Below are positions 1 through 5,164 of a stretch of DNA of 5,190 bases, in pieces (position 1 is the first letter of the stretch; each line of letters starts with the position of its first letter). Position numbers and translations under genes: made by a program. The stretch spans positions 1 through 5,190 of the forward strand of contig DYCW01000376.1 in NCBI GenBank assembly GCA_019417865.1. The letters are read 5' to 3'. The notes beneath the pieces were generated by a model that worked only from the letters and a program-made list of their open reading frames with translations, searched no databases and was not told the origin of the DNA. This stretch comes from Ruminococcus sp. GTDB lineage: Bacteria > Bacillota > Clostridia > Oscillospirales > Ruminococcaceae.

Positions 1-64
1 CTGTCGCACAGCCCATAATGCCGCCGCCGATGATAATGACATCCGCTTCCCGTTTTTCCAGCAT
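1..64 (-). CDS. FAD-dependent oxidoreductase (DadA/glycine-oxidase-like), N-terminal fragment
   Basis: Only the first 21 codons are present; the gene runs off the left edge. They encode a short basic/acidic lead followed by VIIIGGGIMGCA, the beta strand and GxGxxG loop of a Rossmann fold that binds the ADP part of FAD. The start is firm: an AGGAGG (minus strand, 74-79) lies 9 nt before the ATG at 64-62, and the upstream gene stops 4 nt earlier. In HcnABC-, octopine-oxidase- and D-hydroxyproline-dehydrogenase-type complexes the substrate-oxidising subunit is a DadA-like FAD protein encoded beside the iron-sulfur and FAD/NAD subunits, as found here. By context this is the catalytic (beta-type) subunit that would oxidise an amine, D-amino acid or imino acid. 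The Rossmann start alone cannot separate this from other FAD enzymes, so the subfamily rests on the neighbours. Confidence 0.75.
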   Translation of the reverse strand, partial: MLEKREADVIIIGGGIMGCAT

Positions 65-68
65 GGCC

Positions 69-410
69 TTAGTCCTCCTTTACGTCTGTAATATTCTTGC
101 TAAATGTGAGAATCTCCACAGGCCGAACTGGTGCCCTGCCCTGAATCATTCCCAATTCAGACGGTCTTGTCTTCAGTTCAGAAGCAATGATACTCTGCAC
201 CAAACGCTGACAAGTCTGTCCCTGACATAGCCCCATACCGGCACGCAGATACCGCTTTACCTCATTGGTTGTCCGCATCCCATCATAAACAGCTCTGCGG
301 ATTTCTCCCTTTGTAATCTCCTCGCAGCGGCAGATAATCATATCATCATCTTCCTTTTCTACGAAAGGCTCTGGATTTGCAACACGAATGATCTTATGCA
401 TGATATTCAC
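69..410 (-). CDS. BFD-like [2Fe-2S]-binding subunit of amino-acid dehydrogenase complex
   Basis: This 113-residue protein has a BFD-type (bacterioferritin-associated ferredoxin-like) [2Fe-2S] domain. It carries MIICRCEE with Cys27 and Cys29, then GMGLCQGQTC with Cys62 and Cys67, giving the CxC...CxxxxC ligand pattern. The following RAPVRPVEILTF resembles the RPPvRPv tail after this domain in the alpha subunits of HcnB/OoxA-type complexes. In those proteins the domain is usually the C-terminus of the large FAD subunit; here it is a separate gene between the large flavoprotein and the DadA-like subunit, so it probably passes electrons between them. The GTG at 410-408 is chosen because a GAGG (421-418) lies 7 nt upstream. 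An in-frame ATG at 401-399 (three residues shorter) is possible with an AAGG at 415-412. The gene starts 14 nt after the preceding stop, and its last codons contain the ribosome site of the next gene. Confidence 0.85.
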   Translation of the reverse strand: MNIMHKIIRVANPEPFVEKEDDDMIICRCEEITKGEIRRAVYDGMRTTNEVKRYLRAGMGLCQGQTCQRLVQSIIASELKTRPSELGMIQGRAPVRPVEILTFSKNITDVKED

Positions 411-424
411 ACCTTCCCCTCATT

Positions 425-2011
425 TCAGACAAGCGGCTGATAAAATCTTGCCGTATTGACGTACGCAACGGGTACTTTCATCGTCACCACTGCGGTTTTA
501 TCCATAATCGGTGCACGCTTCACACCAACAATCTCTGCCTGACAAACCGGCTTGCCCTGCCGATCTAATGCTGTTCCCTTATCACCAACCTGTGGCATTG
601 GCAGAAACTCATATGGGAATGCAATGGAAGCATAACCCTTTTCATAGGTTTCGTCTACCAAGAAAATTGCTTGACCAGAACAAGAAGCAACGCACAAACC
701 ACAGCCAGTACATTTCTTTTCCTCATCAATTGCCGGAAGCCGTGTGATATTTTCACCAACTTTAATACATCCAAACTTACATGCATCCTGACAAGGATTA
801 CACGGGATATTCTGTGTACATTCAATTACCGGATGAATACCGGATTTCTGATAAGAAGCAGCTGGGAACTTTGCCAATTCCTCTTCTGTCATATAACCAT
901 GTGCCAGCAAAGTCTTAGAAATCGGATATCCTTCATCTGTTTCTGTAAAGTCATTTCTGCCTTTATTCTTCGGAGCAAACATACCTTGCCGCAACTGTCC
1001 AAGTGCTTCCTGATAACCATTATATTTTTCTTCAAATTCTTCCTCTGTCAAATAGCCAGCTTTCATGCTAACATGAGAGGCAACGCTTCTGCCCTGAATC
1101 ATAGCAGAACTTGCTTCTTCAATACCGGCAACGTCACCAGCACAATAGATACCACTGACAGATGTTTCACCATATTCGCTCAGCAGTGCGACATGACCGC
1201 CTTTCTGCGGAATCAATTCCATGTCACAGGTTGCATTGCTTGCCAGCTGAGACATCGGGGTCAAACCAACTGCAATGCAAATGGTATCTACATCCAGTTC
1301 TTTTTCTGTTCCCGAAATTGGCTGGAAATGACTGTCTACTTGTGCAATGACAGCTCCCGTAACCCGATCGGTTCCTTTTGCCTCTACTACAGTATGGGAG
1401 AGATAAAATGGTACGCCAGTTCTTGCAAGCTTTGCTGCATGGACTCCATAGCCACCAACTCTTGGAGCAGCATCAATAATCGCTACAACTTCACAGCCTG
1501 CTTGCAACAACTGAAAGCTAACAACCAAACCAACATTACCAGAACCCACCATCAAAATCTTCTGCCCCGGCTGCACACCCTGAATATTCATCATGGTCTG
1601 TGCTGCACCAGCACCAATGACACCCGGAATATTCCAGCCCTTGAACGGAATCATGTTTTCGGCTGCACCGGTTGCAATAATAATCGCATCGCCTTTATAG
1701 TGATGAACTTCACCATCTTTCTTCACGGTGACTTCCTTATTTTCATAAATACCCATAACCGTTGCGTCCAGTTCTACCCGTACGCCAAGGTTTTCTGCTT
1801 CCTCCAGCAGCTGCTGTCCAATTCGGAACCCACGCACCTTTGCATGATGTTCCTTGGAACCGAAGAACTTATGAATCTGTTTGAACAGCTGACCGCCTGG
1901 CCGCTGATTCTCATCAAATACGATGACATCCATGCCGTTTTTCTTTGCCTCAATGGCAGCACTCAAACCAGCAGGACCTGCACCAATGACTATCAATTCA
2001 TGTCGTTTCAT
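425..2011 (-). CDS. FAD/NAD(P)-dependent oxidoreductase with C-terminal two-cluster ferredoxin domain (dehydrogenase alpha-type subunit)
   Basis: This 528-residue flavoprotein has two nucleotide-binding Rossmann motifs: GAGPAG at residues 10-15 for FAD and GSGNVG at 156-161 for NAD(P)H or a second nucleotide. It also has the IIATGA motif (111-116) and GIYCAGDVAG (287-296), so it belongs to the two-dinucleotide-binding-domain flavoproteins (NirB/HcnB/OoxA alpha-subunit type). After about residue 395 comes a ferredoxin module with Cys398, 404, 407, 411 and 415, then CTGCGLCVASC (434-444), consistent with two [4Fe-4S] clusters. A roughly 80-residue tail follows, ending ARFYQPLV. Octopine-oxidase-type alpha subunits usually carry a BFD [2Fe-2S] domain at this end; here that is the next gene. 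The likely role is transfer of electrons from the catalytic flavin subunit towards NAD(P), ferredoxin or quinone; the acceptor is not evident. The start is fixed by AGGAGG (2025-2020), 8 nt upstream and inside the end of the preceding gene. No signal peptide or membrane segment is seen, so it should be cytoplasmic. Confidence 0.9.
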   Translation of the reverse strand: MKRHELIVIGAGPAGLSAAIEAKKNGMDVIVFDENQRPGGQLFKQIHKFFGSKEHHAKVRGFRIGQQLLEEAENLGVRVELDATVMGIYENKEVTVKKDGEVHHYKGDAIIIATGAAENMIPFKGWNIPGVIGAGAAQTMMNIQGVQPGQKILMVGSGNVGLVVSFQLLQAGCEVVAIIDAAPRVGGYGVHAAKLARTGVPFYLSHTVVEAKGTDRVTGAVIAQVDSHFQPISGTEKELDVDTICIAVGLTPMSQLASNATCDMELIPQKGGHVALLSEYGETSVSGIYCAGDVAGIEEASSAMIQGRSVASHVSMKAGYLTEEEFEEKYNGYQEALGQLRQGMFAPKNKGRNDFTETDEGYPISKTLLAHGYMTEEELAKFPAASYQKSGIHPVIECTQNIPCNPCQDACKFGCIKVGENITRLPAIDEEKKCTGCGLCVASCSGQAIFLVDETYEKGYASIAFPYEFLPMPQVGDKGTALDRQGKPVCQAEIVGVKRAPIMDKTAVVTMKVPVAYVNTARFYQPLV

Positions 2012-2014
2012 CTC

Positions 2015-2329
2015 TTAGTCCTCCTTCTTCGGTTCTACACCATATTGCGTCTGAATCTTCATGCCTTCTTCTAACGGAGTCACACAGGTACGTACATTCG
2101 GGACGCCATTGACAATCATGACACAGTCTGTACATCTTCCAATTGCACAGAAAATACCACGTGGCTTATGCTGCTTTGCCGTATAACGATGCACCATCAC
2201 ACCGGCTGCTTTCAGTGCTGCCGCAATGGACTCGCCCTCATAGCCGCTCAATTCCTTTCCATCAAAGGAAAATGTCACCTTTCTTCCCTTGTGATAGCTC
2301 TCGATAATGGGATGCTCGCTAATTCGCAT
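2015..2329 (-). CDS. (2Fe-2S) ferredoxin-like small subunit (HcnA/gamma-type)
   Basis: This 104-residue protein is a plant-type [2Fe-2S] ferredoxin fold: a beta-rich start (RKVTFSFDGKELSGYEGESIAAALKAAGV) followed by GIFCAIGRCTDCVMIVNG and NVRTC. The ligand pattern is Cys61-x4-Cys66-x2-Cys69-x12-Cys82. CxxGxCxDC followed by GxPNVRTC is characteristic of the HcnA / D-hydroxyproline dehydrogenase gamma-type subunits encoded with FAD partners. The chosen start MRISEH at 2329 has a perfect AGGAGG 8 nt upstream and gives normal family length. The open frame extends upstream to 2575, but that extension runs through the control region and is low-complexity and hydrophobic, so it is rejected. This is the first gene of the operon; its stop is 3 nt from the next ATG, so the two are probably translationally coupled. 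Confidence 0.9.
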   Translation of the reverse strand: MRISEHPIIESYHKGRKVTFSFDGKELSGYEGESIAAALKAAGVMVHRYTAKQHKPRGIFCAIGRCTDCVMIVNGVPNVRTCVTPLEEGMKIQTQYGVEPKKED

Positions 2330-2337
2330 GACAAGGA

Positions 2338-2343
2338 CCTCCT
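2338..2343 (-). promoter_or_regulatory. Ribosome binding site deciding the start of the 2Fe-2S subunit
   Basis: A perfect AGGAGG on the minus strand, 8 nt before the ATG at 2329-2327. It rules out the upstream in-frame starts of the longer open frame as the main start. Confidence 0.85.
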
Positions 2344-2360
2344 CTATTGTCATTTGCATT

Positions 2361-2391
2361 TTTCCCATATTAGAAAATCCGCTATGGGAAA
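2361..2391. repeat. Perfect 9-bp inverted repeat in leader of dehydrogenase operon
   Basis: TTTCCCATA (2361-2369) is followed after 13 nt by its exact reverse complement TATGGGAAA (2383-2391). It lies 18 nt upstream of the ribosome site of the first dehydrogenase gene. It could fold as an RNA hairpin in the leader or act as a protein-binding dyad. A possible minus-strand promoter overlaps it: TTGTTT, 16 nt, then TAATAT at 2372-2367. If that is used, the dyad would cover the promoter core like an operator. Which of these applies cannot be told from sequence alone. Confidence 0.5.
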
Positions 2392-2436
2392 CAAAAAACA
2401 AAAGGGGTATGAAATATGATTTTTTCATGCCCCTTT
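2389..2436 (-). terminator. Terminator-like hairpin in the operon leader (possible attenuator)
   Basis: The arms 2401-2414 and 2423-2436 (AAAGGGGTATGAAA / TTTCATGCCCCTTT) form a 14-position stem with one imperfect pair, including four consecutive G-C pairs, and an 8-nt loop. Read on the minus strand, the stem is followed directly by a T-rich tract, TTTTGTTTTTTGTTT (2403-2389), the layout of a Rho-independent terminator. It lies between a candidate minus-strand -10 box (2476-2471) and the first operon gene, so it would stop transcripts before the coding region. The imperfect pair is A-C on the minus RNA but a G-U wobble on the plus RNA, so a plus-strand role is also possible, although there the T-run begins about 12 nt after the stem. 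Confidence 0.5.
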
Positions 2437-2462
2437 GCAATTGTTGTATTTGTTTTTTGTTT
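2389..2462. repeat. Outer inverted repeat flanking the leader hairpin
   Basis: AAACAAAAAACAAA (2389-2402) is the exact reverse complement of TTTGTTTTTTGTTT (2449-2462). The pair encloses the inner 14-position hairpin, touching it on the left and leaving a 12-nt unpaired stretch (2437-2448) on the right. The arms are A/T-only apart from two C-G positions, so chance contributes, but 14 exact complementary bases nested around another stem is notable. Confidence 0.45.
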
Positions 2463-2470
2463 ATGGCTCT

Positions 2471-2499
2471 ATTATACCGCCGATTGCTACAAATTGATT
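2471..2499 (-). promoter_or_regulatory. Candidate promoter of the dehydrogenase operon (good -10, weak -35)
   Basis: On the minus strand a perfect TATAAT lies at 2476-2471. The hexamer 17 nt upstream (AATCAA, 2499-2494) does not resemble TTGACA, and there is no TGn extension. A start near 2464 would give a leader of about 135 nt beginning at the outer inverted repeat. A strong -10 with a poor -35 suits a promoter needing an activator, and an AraC gene is divergently encoded. An alternative weaker promoter closer to the gene is possible (see the inverted repeat at 2361-2391). Confidence 0.4.
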
Positions 2500-2502
2500 G
2501 AA

Positions 2503-2525
2503 AAAATCGGACATCCTGAAAATCG
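2503..2525 (+). repeat. Direct repeat AAAATCG, candidate activator half-sites
   Basis: AAAATCG occurs at 2503-2509 and 2519-2525 (16-bp period), with the inverted core CGATT at 2481-2485. If the leftward transcript starts near 2464, the two direct copies sit at about -40 and -56, where AraC-type activators commonly bind as tandem half-sites. The repeat is short and the assignment is inferred from position. Confidence 0.3.
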
Positions 2526-2638
2526 CCTTTTTCCTCCTCTTTCCCGCCAAAAAAATGAAAGAACACATCCAGCAAACTTTATTTTAAAAAGTCAGCAAAA
2601 AAATCTGCATGACAAAATAAGAAATCTTTCTCACATAA

Positions 2639-2667
2639 TTGACAAAAACAAATGGCTTTTTTATAAT
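2639..2667 (+). promoter_or_regulatory. Consensus sigma-A promoter of the AraC-family gene at 2709
   Basis: TTGACA (2639-2644), a 17-bp spacer and TATAAT (2662-2667) match the housekeeping consensus at every position. Transcription would start near 2674, giving a leader of about 35 nt. It suggests strong basal expression of the regulator and the gene coupled to it, unless repressed. Confidence 0.85.
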
Positions 2668-2693
2668 AGAGATATTCTAGAGGGTGTTACCAG

Positions 2694-2700
2694 AAAGGAG
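2694..2700 (+). promoter_or_regulatory. Ribosome binding site of the DUF6597-type AraC gene
   Basis: AAAGGAG lies 8 nt before the ATG at 2709 and fixes that start. Confidence 0.8.
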
Positions 2701-2708
2701 TTTTTTCT

Positions 2709-3572
2709 ATGAAAAACCGTTATCAAAACTACCAGTCATTTCATATATATCAGCCGTTCTTTTCTTTTGATGTAAAAAACTACGAAGAACGAACGCAGAC
2801 CGTGCCATATGCTGCATGCTTCTATCAATTTTCCACTCATAAAATCATTGACCGCTCTCAAAATCAGGATTTCTTTATGGTCTGCATTCCGGACGGCTGC
2901 GTGGATGTCGTATTTATTCGACACAACCAGCAGAATAAAATGGAACTGATTGGCTCTCCGCTCAGCCGCAAGGCATTGATTGTCTATCCAAATGCTGCTT
3001 ACTTCGGAATTCGCATGAAGCCTGGCATGTTCTTTCCAAACGAACCAGTTTCTATCCGAGAAATTACCGATACCGAAACTTTTGTTCCACAGCTTTCACC
3101 GGATGTTTGTACATTATTGAAACAGTTGTTTTCTGTTGATACACTCGAAACACGCATTGCCATTTTGCAATCTTATCTTGCGCAATACGAACCCACGTCC
3201 TTTACCGTAAATGAAACCATTCAGTCTATACTATATCTGCTTGGAAACTCTAAAGGTGAAATGGAAATCAGTGAAATCGCAGAAAAAATCTGCTATTCTG
3301 AACGGCATCTAACCAGAATGTTTTCCGATGCACTTGGCTATTCTCCAAAAATGTTTGCTCGCATTACCCGTTTTCAATCTGCACTGCACACAATGATGGA
3401 GCAAGCGAATACCTCGGAAACCATCTCCAATTTCATCACAACACTAAACTATGCAGATCAGGCACATTTTCAGCGGGAATGCAAGGAATTTACCGGACTC
3501 ACACCAAAACACTTTATCCGCTACTATGCTGATATGGTCTGTCCTGTGGAAAAGAGGGAATGTACAACATGA
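2709..3572 (+). CDS. AraC-family transcriptional regulator with DUF6597-like N-terminal domain
   Basis: This 287-residue regulator has two parts. Residues about 10-115 resemble the DUF6597 sensor-type domain often found before AraC DNA-binding domains: PDGCVDVVF at 61-69 and YFGIRMKPGMFFP at 98-110 match its Pdg-D and GvRf-PG signatures. Residues about 165-275 form the AraC/XylS double helix-turn-helix: EISEIAEKICYSERHLTRMF (first HTH) and ADQAHFQRECKEFTGLTPKHF (second HTH, 249-269), ending with the usual G-TP-F-R element. It has its own consensus promoter and strong ribosome site and is divergent from the dehydrogenase operon, so it is the obvious candidate regulator of that operon. Its end overlaps the next gene by the four bases ATGA. 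The ligand is unknown. Length and domains look intact. Confidence 0.9.
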   Translation: MKNRYQNYQSFHIYQPFFSFDVKNYEERTQTVPYAACFYQFSTHKIIDRSQNQDFFMVCIPDGCVDVVFIRHNQQNKMELIGSPLSRKALIVYPNAAYFGIRMKPGMFFPNEPVSIREITDTETFVPQLSPDVCTLLKQLFSVDTLETRIAILQSYLAQYEPTSFTVNETIQSILYLLGNSKGEMEISEIAEKICYSERHLTRMFSDALGYSPKMFARITRFQSALHTMMEQANTSETISNFITTLNYADQAHFQRECKEFTGLTPKHFIRYYADMVCPVEKRECTT

Positions 3573-4036
3573 ATTCTACTGCCCTGCAAATTTATTCTTT
3601 CCTTATGCGAATGGATATCCAGTTTATCCGTTACTGTCATGCCGCCTACCAAACCCGTACTCAATGGCTAGCACTTCTAAAAAAGTCCAAACTGGAAGCA
3701 ACTGTTCCAGTTTGCAGTGCCATTCCACAGAAAACCGGCTATGCCCTGTACCTACACACAGAAGAAACAACCACACCAGTTATTTCAGAAGATATGACCA
3801 CTGCCTGCTGTACACTACTACACTGTCTGCCATATACGCTTTCCCCATTGGGACTGCTGTTTGACACGCAAAAAAGCTGCCCTCTCTATGTGGAACCTGC
3901 CTTATATGAAAAAAACAACTGGTGCTTTTCACCTTGTTCAAATGTTTCCAGTGTTCTGATTACACAGAAAGTCTTTTTAGAACAATTTTTACCCGCTATT
4001 CAACATCCCCCTATTTTAGAAAACCCACTTGTATAA
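3569..4036 (+). CDS. Degenerate YbaK/ProXp (prolyl-tRNA deacylase)-like protein
   Basis: This 155-residue protein has no membrane segment or signal peptide. By eye it follows the YbaK/ProXp-ala/PrdX editing-domain layout. It has an N-terminal helix and strand (QIYSFLMRMDIQFIRYCHA, like the family's L--LgI-y---eHp), a strand GYALYLH (57-63), SPLGLLFD (92-99, family tPfgLi-d), LYVEPALYEKNNWCFSPCSN (106-125, family v-iD-el-----fhPn-N) and a final VLITQKVFLEQFL helix. Several family hallmarks are missing. The KNLF lysine segment reads PVCS (47-50), the G-x-x-x-P loop reads YTLSP, the fhP motif reads FSP, and the middle is about 15-20 residues short. Deacylation of mischarged tRNA-Pro therefore looks unlikely, and a binding or sensing role is more plausible. 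The start at 3569 is preferred because GAGGG (3554-3558) is 10 nt upstream and the ATG overlaps the previous stop as ATGA; the in-frame ATG at 3560 is too close to that site. The family call is recognition without alignment. Confidence 0.6.
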   Translation: MNSTALQIYSFLMRMDIQFIRYCHAAYQTRTQWLALLKKSKLEATVPVCSAIPQKTGYALYLHTEETTTPVISEDMTTACCTLLHCLPYTLSPLGLLFDTQKSCPLYVEPALYEKNNWCFSPCSNVSSVLITQKVFLEQFLPAIQHPPILENPLV

Positions 4037-4075
4037 CTACAATGGAATTTGTATATGATTCGGTATTTTTATCAC

Positions 4076-4143
4076 AATTTCATTTTAATTTAAAAATAAA
4101 ATTTCATATTTTCCAAGTAGTCTCTCTTGTAATTTCATGAAAT
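4076..4143. repeat. Three AATTTCAT boxes and a 12-bp palindrome before the second AraC gene
   Basis: AATTTCAT occurs at 4076-4083, 4100-4107 and 4131-4138. The last copy runs into a perfect palindrome, ATTTCATGAAAT (4132-4143), which lies between the -35 and -10 boxes of the promoter. The layout fits operator sites for an autoregulating protein. The region is very AT-rich, so part of the repetition could be chance. The rest of the 160-bp gap 4037-4196 shows no GC-rich terminator hairpin and no gene. Confidence 0.45.
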
Positions 4144-4155
4144 CTGTGGTATAAT
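4127..4155 (+). promoter_or_regulatory. Promoter of the second AraC-type gene (extended -10)
   Basis: TTGTAA (4127-4132), 17 bp, then TATAAT (4150-4155) preceded by TGG, an extended -10 element. The predicted start is near 4162, about 35 nt before the GTG start codon. The 12-bp palindrome sits inside the spacer. Confidence 0.75.
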
Positions 4156-4181
4156 AAAAATGAGATTGATGCTCTTTTTAC

Positions 4182-4187
4182 AGGAGG
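4182..4187 (+). promoter_or_regulatory. Ribosome binding site supporting a GTG start
   Basis: A perfect AGGAGG lies 9 nt before the GTG at 4197. No ATG is in a comparable position; the next in-frame ATG (codon 24) lacks a ribosome site. Confidence 0.8.
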
Positions 4188-4196
4188 TGTTGCAGG

Positions 4197-4961
4197 GTGC
4201 CTGCTTACAATACATTCTATGCAAATGCACAGAAAAAAGAATCTACATCTGACTTTCATTATCCCATGGAACGGGAATTTCAATTTTACAATCTGATCAG
4301 CAGTGGTCGACTGCAAGAAGTACAGGAAGCTTTAAAAAAAAATGACTTCCTAAAAATTTCTGAAAATGTGATTCTATCAGAAAGCAAAGTGCAAAATATA
4401 CGTTATCATTTTATTATTTCTATTTCTATGATGACTCGATTTTGTGTACAAGCTGGTATGCCCGAAGTGCAGGCATACCGTCTCAGTGATGCTTATATCC
4501 GGCAGGCTGATCAAACCCACCGAGCTATGGAAATGTTGGCACTTTATAATGAAGCTTGTATGGAATATGCATTAAAAATGAAAAGAATCCAAAAAAAGGA
4601 TATCTCTTCCAAGCATATATCTATTTGCGTTAATTATATCCAGAAAAATATAAAAAAGAAACTTTCCATTCCAGATATTGCAAACTATCTACATTTGCAT
4701 CCAAGCTATCTTTCCAAGCTGTTTCAAGAACAAATGGGGTGTTCTATTCACACCTATATCTTAACACAGAAGATGGAAGAGGCAAAAAACCTGTTAAGAT
4801 TTACAGACTATCCCTGCCGTGCCATTGCTGCTACACTCTCCTTTTCCTCACAAAGTCATTTTATCCAGCTATTCCAAAAATACACGAATATGACGCCTAA
4901 ACAATACCGCAACCAACAAATACGGAATAATATTATTGATAATGAAGACAAAATGTTATGA
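4197..4961 (+). CDS. AraC-family transcriptional regulator (short, helical N-terminus)
   Basis: This 254-residue protein starts at GTG. Residues about 140-238 form the AraC double helix-turn-helix: LSIPDIANYLHLHPSYLSKLF (156-176) and CRAIAATLSFSSQSHFIQLF (207-226), followed by TNMTPKQYRNQ, the conserved end of the domain. Residues about 25-120 are helical, with FYNLISSGRLQEVQEAL, a FIISISMMTRFCVQAGMPEVQAYRLSD-like stretch and a following YIRQAD. This resembles the helical linker domain of several Firmicutes AraC regulators (t-R---aG---e-ay-lSD-yi). Those are often longer, with an extra N-terminal sensor; here no cupin, periplasmic-binding or membrane part is present, so the inducer site is unclear. 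It has its own promoter with operator-like repeats, suggesting autoregulation. Its target could be the gene served by the promoter at 5016-5044 or the locus to the left. Confidence 0.88.
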   Translation: MPAYNTFYANAQKKESTSDFHYPMEREFQFYNLISSGRLQEVQEALKKNDFLKISENVILSESKVQNIRYHFIISISMMTRFCVQAGMPEVQAYRLSDAYIRQADQTHRAMEMLALYNEACMEYALKMKRIQKKDISSKHISICVNYIQKNIKKKLSIPDIANYLHLHPSYLSKLFQEQMGCSIHTYILTQKMEEAKNLLRFTDYPCRAIAATLSFSSQSHFIQLFQKYTNMTPKQYRNQQIRNNIIDNEDKML

Positions 4962-5015
4962 GAAATTTAAACTGAATATAAATATTTTTATGTAATGGGT
5001 AAATTCAATATGAGA

Positions 5016-5044
5016 TTGACACCGACCACATGAAATGATATGAT
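5016..5044 (+). promoter_or_regulatory. Strong rightward promoter at the contig end
   Basis: TTGACA (5016-5021), 17 bp, then TATGAT (5039-5044) preceded by TGA, an extended -10. Predicted start near 5051. The gene it serves is mostly or wholly beyond the window. The spacer contains CATGAAAT (5029-5036), an 8-mer also found in the spacer of the promoter at 4127-4155. The surrounding gap 4962-5164 has no gene I can support. Confidence 0.6.
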
Positions 5045-5164
5045 GTACTCATACGAAAGAATGCTTCCATCTTCCCAGTGCAATTGTAAGCAGCAATAAA
5101 GCAATCCATGTTTATTGTCATTGGCTGGTTCATTTTTCCTACTACCATGACTGTGCATATTTCC

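Noticed and set aside
671..2074. 467-codon plus-strand open frame
   Set aside because: It is the antisense shadow of the flavoprotein gene; its translation is rich in Cys, Asn and Thr, has no recognisable domain, and it has no ribosome site.
2330..2575. Upstream extension of the 2Fe-2S subunit to 186 residues
   Set aside because: The extension runs through the promoter and hairpin region, while the start at 2329 has a perfect ribosome site and normal family length.
2307..2712. Plus-strand open frames of 64 and 98 codons in the divergent control region
   Set aside because: They overlap promoters and repeats, lack ribosome sites and show no protein-like pattern.
3560..3568. Alternative start of the ProXp-like protein at 3560
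   Set aside because: The GAGGG is only 1 nt from this ATG; the ATG at 3569 has 10 nt spacing and overlaps the previous stop.
4082..4110. AT-only inverted stretch after the ProXp-like gene as a terminator
   Set aside because: ATTTTA/TAAAAT pairing has no G-C pairs and no clear T-run placement.
5108..5164. Plus-strand start MFIVIGWFIFPTT, hydrophobic, open to the contig end and downstream of the promoter at 5016-5044
   Set aside because: No ribosome binding site precedes the ATG and only 19 genomic codons are visible.
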